A DNA stretch of 64,000 bases from assembly GCF_050753365.1 (NCBI RefSeq), contig NZ_JBLZFY010000001.1, positions 100,418-164,417 on the forward strand, read 5' to 3'. Under the pieces are notes generated by a model. That model did not search any database and was not told the DNA's origin. It saw only the letters and a list, made by a program, of their open reading frames with translations. Positions 18,478 through 25,586 of this stretch are shown piece by piece. The position numbers and the translations under genes are program-made. The stretch's first letter is position 1, and the number at the start of each line of letters is the position of its first letter. This DNA comes from Geminocystis sp050753365 (GTDB taxonomy: Bacteria > Cyanobacteriota > Cyanobacteriia > Cyanobacteriales > Cyanobacteriaceae).

Positions 18478-18521
18478 GTTCGATCGAACTCTTTAACATA
18501 ATCTGTTATAAATATTTTGAT
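18478..18521. repeat. 44-bp direct repeat, copy 1
   Basis: It starts GTTCGATCGAACTC and ends AAATATTTTGAT. It is the same as 21684-21727 except for two bases. On the minus strand it supplies the last codons and the stop of the truncated YoeB-like gene. Confidence 0.85.
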
Positions 18522-18697
18522 TTTGACCAATATCCTTGTAAGTCATGTTTTAAAGGTTCTGGTTTACCCAATCCAGTAAAAGGATTTTTTTGTGTATCTT
18601 TTAGTAATAATAAAATCTTTTTAAATATTTTCTTGTCCGTATTTACCCAATAATTAAATTGTTCAAATGCGTTAATTTCAAAGGTTATTTTCCTCAT
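18506..18697 (-). CDS. YoeB/Txe-like toxin, C-terminally truncated
   Basis: 63 residues against about 84 for the family. The start ITFEINAFEQFNYWVNTDKK and the GLGKPEPLKHDLQGYWS core are clear Txe/YoeB sequence. The catalytic C-terminus (usually a basic RRINxEHRLVY segment) is missing and replaced by KSKYL from the 44-bp repeat, so the toxin is very probably inactive. It overlaps the antitoxin gene by 20 bp. Confidence 0.8.
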   Translation of the reverse strand: MRKITFEINAFEQFNYWVNTDKKIFKKILLLLKDTQKNPFTGLGKPEPLKHDLQGYWSKSKYL

Positions 18698-18929
18698 AAT
18701 CTTCTAAATTTATCGACACAATTTTTCCCTGTTTTACATTTTCGATCGACTCTAATAACTGTTTTTTATTGGCTTCTGATTTTAATAAATAAGTGGTTTC
18801 ATCTTCAATTTCCGTAGAGTTATTGACGATAATAACTTCGACAGAAGCACCTTCTTTAAATTGACTTTGAGAAATTTCTATTTTGCCATTTTTGCCTACG
18901 ATGGCTTTTTGTCTGATTGTACTAACCAT
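18678..18929 (-). CDS. YefM-like antitoxin of the truncated YoeB
   Basis: 83 residues. The N-terminus has a short AbrB-like or strand-rich DNA-binding part (QKAIVGKNGKIEISQSQF), and the C-terminus YLLKSEANKKQLLESIENVK fits the Phd/YefM toxin-binding helix, common in cyanobacterial YefM variants. The antitoxin looks intact although its toxin is broken, so it may persist as a free repressor or as an anti-addiction factor. Confidence 0.75.
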   Translation of the reverse strand: MVSTIRQKAIVGKNGKIEISQSQFKEGASVEVIIVNNSTEIEDETTYLLKSEANKKQLLESIENVKQGKIVSINLEDYEENNL

Positions 18930-19108
18930 TTTTTGCTTAAATTAATACTGACTATAATTGATCATTTTAACAAATTCCTTCAATGATGGTTTTTTCCCCT
19001 AAAATACTAAATTATCGATCTTTATTATTTAATTATAAGAGTGCGTAACTCCTAGTTCTTATATTTTATAATATTAACCATTAATCAATCAGATAATTAT
19101 TAAATAAT

Positions 19109-19314
19109 ATGACTTTTAGTGACGTTGTAGAAGCCGTAAAAAAACTATCTAATGAAGAAAAAAATGAGATAAAATAACTCATTGAACATTATCTAAGCGA
19201 AGATAAAAGAGAAGAAATTTACCATAATTATTTAATTAGTAAAGAAAGCTATAAAGAAGGGAAATTAAACTTTTTTTAGACATAGATGAGTTAATGAAGT
19301 CTTTGAAAAATTAA
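19109..19314 (+). pseudogene. Decayed small antitoxin-like gene
   Basis: The frame begins MTFSDVVEAVKKLSNEEKNE and reads on past an in-frame TAA at 19175-19177 (a single change from CAA) through IEHYLSEDKREEIYHNYLIS. A frameshift in a run of seven T near 19271 then leads to DIDELMKSLKN and a stop. The pattern is of an antitoxin for a short cyanobacterial TA family. No toxin gene follows. Confidence 0.7.
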
Positions 19315-19382
19315 AGATTTATAAATATTAAAAAAGTAATCCAATATAATGGAATATAATAATCTCAATCAAATAGAAGACG

Positions 19383-19631
19383 ATGGAAAATACAAAAACT
19401 ATCTTAGGAAGAATCACTTTTAACCCTGAAATTATGGGCGGAAGGGCTTGTATTCGAGGAATGCGCATTACAGTCGCTTTAGTGTTAAAATTGTTGGCTA
19501 GTGATATGTCGATCGATGAAATCTTAACAGAATATCCAGACTTAGAATTAGGCGATATTCAAGCATCCCTTAATTATGCCTCTTTGTTAGCCGATGAAAA
19601 AGTTTATAGTTTTGAGGAGAAAGTGGCATGA
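19383..19631 (+). CDS. DUF433 antitoxin, duplicate copy
   Basis: 82 residues, nearly identical to the 15828-16076 antitoxin. The frame is intact. The toxin partner in this copy is broken, so this antitoxin is now an orphan that could still neutralise the first-copy toxin or repress its promoter (inference). Confidence 0.88.
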   Translation: MENTKTILGRITFNPEIMGGRACIRGMRITVALVLKLLASDMSIDEILTEYPDLELGDIQASLNYASLLADEKVYSFEEKVA

Positions 19632-19996
19632 AATTTTTAGGGGATATGGGAGTCTCTCAAACTGTTATCAAGACTCTGCGAAATTATGGTTATGATGCCA
19701 TACATCTCAGAGATGAGAAATTATAAAAACTCCCTGATGAAAATATTATTCTCAAAGCAAAAGATGAAGGAAGAATAATTTTAACTTTTGATTTAGATTT
19801 TGGAGAATTGTTAGCTTTTAGCGGTGATTCTTTGCCCAGTGTGATTATTTTTAGATTAGAAAAAGCCAATCCTGATTATGTTTTATCGAAATTAAATCCT
19901 GTTTTACAAGAATGTCAAAATATATTAGAAAATGGAGTAATTATTACAATCAAAGATAATAACTATCGTGTTCGATATTTACCAGTTAAAAATTGA
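19628..19996 (+). pseudogene. DUF5615 toxin, duplicate copy with premature stop
   Basis: It starts with the same 4-bp overlap as the first copy. Codon 33 is TAA (19724-19726) where the intact copy has CAA (Gln), and the rest of the frame stays open and highly similar to the end. A late internal ATG-start fragment (19808) is not a likely gene. Confidence 0.88.
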
Positions 19997-19999
19997 ATA

Positions 20000-20041
20000 A
20001 TGAAAGTTTTAAAAGATGTAAAATTTATCAATATTAAATGA
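20000..20041 (+). pseudogene. Stub of the methyltransferase start at the duplication edge
   Basis: It encodes MKVLKDVKFI, as at 16445, then NIK and a stop. It marks the right breakpoint of the 692-bp duplication at 20028. Confidence 0.85.
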
Positions 20042-20104
20042 CACTTCCGTTATTGATCCATAGTATAATTAAAAAAAAACGTCATACTATTAATTTTTTC
20101 TTTA

Positions 20105-20238
20105 AGTAATTATAAAATCTTTTTAGATACTTTTTATCTGTATTTGCTCAATAACTAAATTGTTCAAATGTGTTAATTTCAAAAGTTATTTTTTTCATAA
20201 TATTTTAAGTTTGTCAACACAATTTTACGTTTTCGATC
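20105..20238 (-). pseudogene. Remnant of a second yoeB/yefM-like module
   Basis: The minus strand from 20198 reads MKKITFEINTFEQFSY, then a stop, then TDKKYLKR, aligning with the start of the gene at 18506-18697. DNA similarity continues on the other side into the end of the yefM-like gene, up to a shared TTTTCGATCGA. It has at least one nonsense change and is cut short, so this is a dead copy. Confidence 0.75.
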
Positions 20239-20264
20239 GAGCAGATAGATAATGTTATAAAATA

Positions 20265-21683
20265 ATGCTTAATAGAATCAATAAAATAAACTCTAATTTA
20301 GTTTATGTGGTTGTGATGGGAAAAATTAGAAAGTCAAAATCATTATCTCAACTTTTAAAGAATCTTGATAATGAAACAAAATTTAACGAGCTTTTCTTGT
20401 TACGATCGGAGTATAAATCGATCGATTCTAAAGGAAGATATTTACACTGGGATCAATTTCAATGGAGAGTAAAAAAAGGTGATAATGAAGATTTAGTATG
20501 GATTGCGACAAAAATGGCACGGGCTTCCATGGCTAAAAAAATACCATTACAAGCAGAAAAAGATACTGTATTTCATTATTGTGTACCTGAATCATTATTT
20601 GCTCAACTCCATAAAATCGATAAATTAACAGGAGGAGGAAAAGATATTAGTGATGGTAATTTAGTGACTAAAGCAGAAAAAAATCGTTACCTTATTCAAA
20701 GTTTAATACAGGAAGAAGCAATTACTTCTTCTCAACTTGAAGGTGCGTCAACCACTCGCAAAGTAGCGAAAGAAATGCTTAGTAAAAATCTTCCTCCTCA
20801 AGATAAATCACAACAAATGATTTTAAATAATTATCTGTTGATGAAAAAAGTTGTGGAAAAAAAAGACGAGAAGTTATCCATAGAATTTATTTTAGAATTG
20901 CATAAAATTGCTGTTTATAATGCGATCGAAAATGAAGGCATAGCAGGAGAATTTAGAAATAATAATAATATTTTTGTTTCTGATTTATATAATGAAAATA
21001 CCTTTCAAGCACCAGATTATAAAACTATAGTTGATCAATTAAAAGAACTATGTGAATTTGCCAATAAAATAGATAATGATAGTGATAATTATAGTAATTT
21101 TATTCATCCTATTATAAAGGCAATAATTTTACATTTTATGATTGCTTATATTCATCCTTTTGCCGATGGAAATGGTAGAACTGCTAGAGCAATTTTTTAT
21201 TGGAGTATCCTAAGATCAGGTTATTGGTTATTTGAATATATATCTATTAGTAAATTTATTCAGCAGAAAAGAAATGATTATGATAAAGCCTTTATTTATG
21301 TAGAAACAGACGAATTTGATCTTACTTATTTTCTTTATTATCAAGTAGATATAATCATTAAAGCTATTAATTCTTTATATGAATATATCGACAAGAAAAA
21401 AAGAGAATTGTATGAATTTATGGACTGGATTGATAATAGTATTGTTGCCAAAACATTAAATAAAAATCACCTAGAAATTTTAAAACAAGCCTTAAAAAAT
21501 ATCGGCAAAGAATTTACGGCTCAACAAGTCGCTAATGATTTAGGTTTAACACCAAATACAGCAAGAAATTATCTTAATCAATTAGTTGAAAAAGATTTAT
21601 TTTTAGCGACTAAAGCAAGAAAAGGTAAAACAATTATTTATGTTGCTCGTGATAATTTAAAAGCAAGATTAAAAATATCTTAG
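20265..21683 (+). CDS. Fic-domain protein (AMPylator family) with C-terminal winged helix
   Basis: 472 residues. The Fic core motif HPFADGNGRTAR at 297-308 is complete (His297), so AMP or nucleotide transfer to a target protein is expected. The inhibitory helix motif SSQLEGAS lies before it at 155-162 with Glu159, making it a self-inhibited class II Fic. The C-terminal residues 400-465 (FTAQQVANDLGLTPNTARNY) form a winged-helix DNA-binding domain. An alternative start is the ATG at 20316. It sits between TA remnants and the second methyltransferase, in keeping with a stress or TA-like role. Confidence 0.9.
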   Translation: MLNRINKINSNLVYVVVMGKIRKSKSLSQLLKNLDNETKFNELFLLRSEYKSIDSKGRYLHWDQFQWRVKKGDNEDLVWIATKMARASMAKKIPLQAEKDTVFHYCVPESLFAQLHKIDKLTGGGKDISDGNLVTKAEKNRYLIQSLIQEEAITSSQLEGASTTRKVAKEMLSKNLPPQDKSQQMILNNYLLMKKVVEKKDEKLSIEFILELHKIAVYNAIENEGIAGEFRNNNNIFVSDLYNENTFQAPDYKTIVDQLKELCEFANKIDNDSDNYSNFIHPIIKAIILHFMIAYIHPFADGNGRTARAIFYWSILRSGYWLFEYISISKFIQQKRNDYDKAFIYVETDEFDLTYFLYYQVDIIIKAINSLYEYIDKKKRELYEFMDWIDNSIVAKTLNKNHLEILKQALKNIGKEFTAQQVANDLGLTPNTARNYLNQLVEKDLFLATKARKGKTIIYVARDNLKARLKIS

Positions 21684-21727
21684 GTTCGATCGAACTCTTT
21701 AACATAATCTATTACAAATATTTTGAT
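21684..21727. repeat. 44-bp direct repeat, copy 2
   Basis: Two mismatches to 18478-18521, in the same orientation. It starts directly after the Fic stop codon and runs into a BIME-like repeat. The two copies bracket the 3.2-kb segment holding yoeB/yefM, the duplicated TA and fic. Confidence 0.85.
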
Positions 21728-21810
21728 GAGGGTGGGCAGAATGATATTCTGCCCCTACATTTTATATATTGTAGGGGTTGAACATTTTTCAACCCTTCTT
21801 CCTCAATTAA
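21724..21810. repeat. BIME-like double hairpin, inverted orientation
   Basis: The first hairpin is GGGCAGAATGATATTCTGCCC and the second GGGGTTGAACATTTTTCAACCC, joined by a short AT spacer. It is the reverse-orientation form of the repeats at 47932 and 53885. Confidence 0.8.
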
Positions 21811-21872
21811 TCTATTTGCCCTTGAAATAAAAACCTTTTCTTGATAAAGTGAACTGGTAATGTTATCTTAAA

Positions 21873-23156
21873 ATGATGAAAAGACCAATTGCGATCGACC
21901 TTTTCTCAGGATGCGGAGGAATGTCTTTAGGTTTAGAAGCCTCTGGATTTGACATTGCTGTAGCAGTAGAATTTGATGCGATCCATGCCTTAATTCATCA
22001 TCTTAATTTTCCCTACACTCATACTATTTGTCAAGATATAAACCATCTCAACACCGATTATTTAAAAGAAATTCTCCAAGATAAAGGCATTAATGAAGTC
22101 GATTTAATCGCAGGAGGTCCACCCTGTCAAGGATTTTCTCTCATGGGTAAACGACAATTAGATGATCCTCGTAATTCATTAGTGTTTGAATATGTGCGCG
22201 TGATTCAAGATTTACAACCGAAATATTTTGTTTTTGAAAATGTACCGGGTATAGCTGTTGGTAGTCATAAACAATTTTTAGAAGAATTAATCAACGAATT
22301 TGAGTCATTGGGGTATCATATTGCCAAGCCCATTAAAATCCTCGATGCAAGTCTTTTTGGCGCACCCCAGAAACGAAAACGTCTTATTCTCATGGGTAGT
22401 CGTCACGATGTGAAACCCGTTAACTATCCTCTGGAAACTGAAGAATTTAATAATGTAGAAAGTGCCATCAATGATTTAGTATCTTTTCCTGCGTTTATTG
22501 GTGAAAATAAAAGTATAGATGCAAATAAACTAGATTATTCAGGATTTAGGCGTAATTTTGCACTAAAACCTCAAGGTATTTATGAATTATGCCACGATCG
22601 ACAAAGAGATAATTTAGTTTATAATCATGTAGGCTCAAATCATACAGAAAAATCAAAACAACGTTTTCAAGATACCCCTCAAGGGGAAGTGGAAAAAACC
22701 AGTCGTTTCTTGAAACTTTCACCTACAGGATTGTGTAATACTCTAAGGGCTGGAACTGCCAGAGATAAAGGAGCTTATACCGCAGCTCGTCCAATCCACT
22801 ACAACCAACCAAGATGTATTACAGTCAGAGAGGCTGGAAGATTGCATACATTTCCAGACTGGTTTTTATTTCATGAGACAATTTGGCATGGTTTTCGAGA
22901 AATTGGTAACGCAGTTATTCCCATGTTAGCTAAGGCAATTGGAGACGAAATAATTACAGTTTTAGAGGTGGATATTAACCAATTAGAAGTGAGAAAATTA
23001 GCAAAAATGGATTTAGAATTTATGGCTTATAATATGGACAAAGCATCAAATTATTGGAATATTTCTAATGAGATTATTCCAAAAAGAAAAAGATTAGAAA
23101 TGAGTGTTTTATTGTTTTCTGATAAGTTCGATCGTCCAAAATATTTTAGAGATTAA
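21873..23156 (+). CDS. DNA (cytosine-5) methyltransferase, candidate for CGATCG
   Basis: 427 residues, or 426 from the second ATG. The m5C motifs are I AIDLFSGCGGMSLGL (7-21), IV GGPPCQGFS with Cys85, VI FENV, VIII APQKRKRLILMGS, and X EIGNAVIPMLAKAIGD. The opening RPIAIDLFSGCGGMSLG and the size resemble the solitary cyanobacterial enzymes of the M.Ssp6803I type, which modify CGATCG. CGATCG is extremely common in this window, so a solitary enzyme for that site is expected. The specificity is inference. No restriction partner is present. Confidence 0.9.
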   Translation: MMKRPIAIDLFSGCGGMSLGLEASGFDIAVAVEFDAIHALIHHLNFPYTHTICQDINHLNTDYLKEILQDKGINEVDLIAGGPPCQGFSLMGKRQLDDPRNSLVFEYVRVIQDLQPKYFVFENVPGIAVGSHKQFLEELINEFESLGYHIAKPIKILDASLFGAPQKRKRLILMGSRHDVKPVNYPLETEEFNNVESAINDLVSFPAFIGENKSIDANKLDYSGFRRNFALKPQGIYELCHDRQRDNLVYNHVGSNHTEKSKQRFQDTPQGEVEKTSRFLKLSPTGLCNTLRAGTARDKGAYTAARPIHYNQPRCITVREAGRLHTFPDWFLFHETIWHGFREIGNAVIPMLAKAIGDEIITVLEVDINQLEVRKLAKMDLEFMAYNMDKASNYWNISNEIIPKRKRLEMSVLLFSDKFDRPKYFRD

Positions 23157-23204
23157 TAATTTATTTCCTGAGTTAATTTTGTTATAATAAAAGCTCAATC
23201 AAAG

Positions 23205-23384
23205 TTATAAATGAGCATTTTCTCCTAAGTATTTAGTTACCAGATAGTCAACTTCGGGTAAAACCGTTACAGGTACATAAATTTTATATTGCTGAAAAAT
23301 TTTTACTACTGAAGAATGATATTGGTCATCTCTATCTAAAAAAGCGATAATACCACTGGTATCTGCTATTATTTTTCTGTCCAT
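23205..23384 (-). pseudogene. PIN-domain toxin, truncated to 59 residues
   Basis: The minus strand reads MDRKIIADTSGIIAFLDRDD and ends LPEVDYLVTKYLGENAHL. It has the first PIN aspartate (ADTSG) and the Glu of the second motif (LPEVDYL), but the family is about 130 residues and the remaining acidic site is lost. It overlaps the RHH antitoxin gene by 16 bp. Truncation coincides with a junction that resembles the 3' end of the first methyltransferase gene. Confidence 0.78.
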
Positions 23385-23587
23385 AATAATTCATCTACTT
23401 TAGAAGATAAATCACCTCTACCACTCGCCCCCATTCCCATAGATTTAGGTAGTTTTTTTGGCTGATTTTCTAGTTGATTAATAACAATTTCTTGGATTAC
23501 TTCGGCAACAGTTTTCCCTTTTTCCTGACATATTTTTTCCAGTTTGTTTTGCGTTTCTGTCGGTAAATAAATAGTTGTTGCTTGCAT
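23369..23587 (-). CDS. Ribbon-helix-helix antitoxin (CopG/RHH type)
   Basis: 72 residues. The RHH fold is visible as the strand MQATTIYLP, then helices NKLEKICQEKGKTVAEVIQE and IVINQLEN. The tail MGMGASGRGDLSSKVDELLW is the usual toxin-binding end in cyanobacterial RHH/PIN pairs. It appears intact while its toxin is truncated. Confidence 0.83.
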   Translation of the reverse strand: MQATTIYLPTETQNKLEKICQEKGKTVAEVIQEIVINQLENQPKKLPKSMGMGASGRGDLSSKVDELLWTEK

Positions 23588-23748
23588 AAGTTTTGATTAA
23601 TTCAATCTTGTTCTATAAGTCAGTAAAAATTATTTTACAATGTTTTATACTAATGCAGGTGGCTATTATTTTATCACAAGTTAGATCGTAAAGTAGAGTC
23701 GATCGATCGAACCTTAATTACCTGAGTTTGATCGAAATAGACATTATA

Positions 23749-24327
23749 TTATTCATTGATAAAACTACACTGGTTATCAAGGGCTTTTGCTAAAAGTTTC
23801 ATATATTCCCGATTATCGATAATATAAGAGCCAAATCTTTCTAAATGAGGGTTTTGCATTTGAGCATCGAATAAAACAAAATTTTGCGATCGAAGATGCT
23901 CCACTAATTTTACCATAGCAACTTTAGACCCATTGGGGATATTAAAAAACATCGATTCTCCAATAAATGCACCCCTAATCACAATACCTAAAATTCCTCC
24001 AGCTAACTTATCATCCTGCCATGTTTCAAAACTATAAGCCCATCCTGCTTGGTTTAATTGCTGATAAATGTCGATTAATTCCGATGAAATCCAAGTAGTA
24101 TCTCGATCAGCACACCCCTTACAAACCCCTAAAAAATCTCGATTGATAGCTACAGAAAACACATTTTGATTTAATACCCTTTGTAGTGATTTAGGATAAC
24201 GAAAACGATCGTCTAGGGGAATTAAAGTTCTTTGGTTGCTAGAATACCATCCTAACTGCTGATGATCGTCAGCCATTAAAAAATTACCGTGGGCATAACC
24301 TTGAATAATAGATGGAATATCTATCAT
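23749..24327 (-). CDS. aat: Leucyl/phenylalanyl-tRNA-protein transferase
   Basis: 192 residues, complete for the cyanobacterial form. It attaches Leu or Phe from tRNA to N-terminal Arg or Lys of proteins for ClpS/ClpAP degradation (N-end rule). Typical parts are YAHGNFLM, LGWYSSNQRTLIPLD, the aminoacyl-tRNA binding block GGILGIVIRGAFIGESMFFN near 110-128, and LFDAQMQNPHLERFG. It is divergent from a small conserved gene. Confidence 0.95.
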   Translation of the reverse strand: MIDIPSIIQGYAHGNFLMADDHQQLGWYSSNQRTLIPLDDRFRYPKSLQRVLNQNVFSVAINRDFLGVCKGCADRDTTWISSELIDIYQQLNQAGWAYSFETWQDDKLAGGILGIVIRGAFIGESMFFNIPNGSKVAMVKLVEHLRSQNFVLFDAQMQNPHLERFGSYIIDNREYMKLLAKALDNQCSFINE

Positions 24328-24383
24328 AACTGATGAACTAAATATATAATTTCTAATAAAGGAAAGCTATATAATATTTAATC

Positions 24384-24713
24384 ATGTCTCAACCAATTCC
24401 TCCTATTGTTTTACCACCCATAGAAAATCCTCAACTCGAACAGCAGTGGCTAGAAACCGCTTTACGTCAATGGTTAAACGATGAATTTATACCTGAAGTG
24501 ATTAACGATACTATTGCTTCTAGGGCTTCTCAAATTTTTATCCGTCAACGGTTAGAGGGTGAAAATGATTTAGGCTCACTTGTCATTGCGATCGTAACCG
24601 AAATGCAATCTTTTGATTTTCAGAAAAGTTTTTATAGTGAATTTGCCATTGCTAACGCTGTAAGTGATTTAATTCTCAAAAGTATGGGTATTAACACTTG
24701 TTGCGGAGGATAA
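24384..24713 (+). CDS. Conserved cyanobacterial protein of unknown function
   Basis: 109 residues. It starts MSQPIPPIVLPPIENPQLEQ, has a helical middle rich in Leu and Gln, and ends with the cysteine pair INTCCGG. It has no signal peptide or membrane helix. It shares a short divergent promoter region with aat. I recognise the general type as a conserved cyanobacterial hypothetical protein but know no function. Confidence 0.7.
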   Translation: MSQPIPPIVLPPIENPQLEQQWLETALRQWLNDEFIPEVINDTIASRASQIFIRQRLEGENDLGSLVIAIVTEMQSFDFQKSFYSEFAIANAVSDLILKSMGINTCCGG

Positions 24714-24754
24714 AATCACTAAGCTAGTTTGCATTTAAGTTTACTGATGAAGAT

Positions 24755-24782
24755 AGGGAAAAGGGAATAGGGAAAAGGGAAG
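24755..24782. repeat. Heptamer tandem array AGGGAAA/AGGGAAT x4
   Basis: Four units AGGGAAA, AGGGAAT, AGGGAAA, AGGGAAG between the small hypothetical gene and the Nudix gene. A related G/A-rich run lies in the MITE at 36600. Confidence 0.75.
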
Positions 24783-24908
24783 AGTTAAGAATTTTAGTTA
24801 TTTTCAAGACTCAATAAAAAGTGTAAGTTAAATACGTCTTAGCTTATCAATAATAATGAAGATAAGAGGACATTTTTAGCCTAAATTTTATCTCAAATTT
24901 AAGTAAAT

Positions 24909-25343
24909 TTAGGTTATGGAAGGGCGAATATTATAATGACGATAACGTAAATAATCTTTTAAAATTACATCATGATCAAAACAAAGATTTGAGGGAATTT
25001 CCCACACATTAAAAACACCTAAATTCAAGGCATCATCGTCAGCTTTTGGTTGTCCAATGGCGCTGGCAATAAATACTATACTTATGGTGTGTTTTCTTAT
25101 ATCTCGTTCTGGATTAGAGTAAACATGAAATTGCTCAACTAAATTAACCTTAAGACTGACTTCTTCTAGGGCTTCTCTACGCGCAGCATTTTCCACCGAT
25201 TCCCCGTAATCCACAAATCCCCCCGGAATCGCCCATCCAAAAGGTTCGTTTTTACGCTCTATTAATATAATAGGTCGATGGGGTCGATCGATCAATTCAA
25301 TAATTATATCCACCGTTGGCGCAGGATTTCGGTAATTTATCAT
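24909..25343 (-). CDS. Nudix hydrolase
   Basis: 144 residues. The Nudix box is at 42-64: G, five residues, E48, seven residues, R56-E57, then E60-E61. The conserved Gly at the end of the box is Ser63 here (EEVSL), a mild departure. It probably hydrolyses a nucleoside diphosphate derivative such as ADP-ribose or an oxidised nucleotide; the substrate is unknown. A heptamer array begins 12 bp upstream of the ATG. Confidence 0.88.
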   Translation of the reverse strand: MINYRNPAPTVDIIIELIDRPHRPIILIERKNEPFGWAIPGGFVDYGESVENAARREALEEVSLKVNLVEQFHVYSNPERDIRKHTISIVFIASAIGQPKADDDALNLGVFNVWEIPSNLCFDHDVILKDYLRYRHYNIRPSIT

Positions 25344-25355
25344 CTTTTGAATGAG

Positions 25356-25397
25356 GAATTAAGAATTAAGAATTAAGAATTAAGAATTAAGAATTAA
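25356..25397. repeat. Heptamer tandem array GAATTAA x6 at a start codon
   Basis: Six exact units, 12 bp upstream of the Nudix ATG on the minus strand. Confidence 0.92.
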
Positions 25398-25453
25398 AGG
25401 TGTTAATAAATTACACGTCTAACAGTTTCTCGTTCAATAAATTGAACTCTGAA
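25398..25453. repeat. Double-hairpin repeat, inverted copy of 5572-5641
   Basis: The reverse complement shares AGTTCAATTTATTGAACGA and TTAGACGTGTAAT with the block upstream of purD, and both blocks are joined to a GAATTAA-type heptamer array on the same side. This copy lacks 17-18 bp that are present in the purD copy. Confidence 0.75.
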
Positions 25454-25535
25454 TTTTTCAAGTAGTTAATAAGCGAAAACACATTTAACTTGACATTTTT
25501 TATTAATTGTTGAAAATAACTAAAAATCTTAACTT

Positions 25536-25577
25536 TTCTCTCTTCTCTCTTCTCTCTTCTCTCTTCCCTCTTCCCTT
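25536..25577. repeat. Heptamer tandem array TTCTCTC x6
   Basis: Six units (four exact TTCTCTC, then TTCCCTC and TTCCCTT), ending about 10 bp from the stop of the CSP41-like gene. Confidence 0.88.
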
Positions 25578-25586
25578 TTTTGATGA

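Larger units (their letters stand above)
19337..20028 (+). repeat. Second copy of a 692-bp duplicated TA segment
   Basis: It is colinear with 15782-16473 at a constant offset of 3555 bp. It includes the TATAAT box, the DUF433 gene, the DUF5615 gene and the first 29 bp of the methyltransferase gene. Net length is equal over the whole segment, with scattered substitutions and one small compensating indel near 19988. Both ends of the match are abrupt. Confidence 0.93.

Noticed and set aside
19808..19996. 62-residue frame as a separate small gene
   Set aside because: It is the C-terminal part of the DUF5615 toxin after the premature stop and starts in the middle of the domain.
15001..23600. A complete restriction-modification system
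   Set aside because: Two methyltransferases are present but no endonuclease-like gene was recognised between or beside them.
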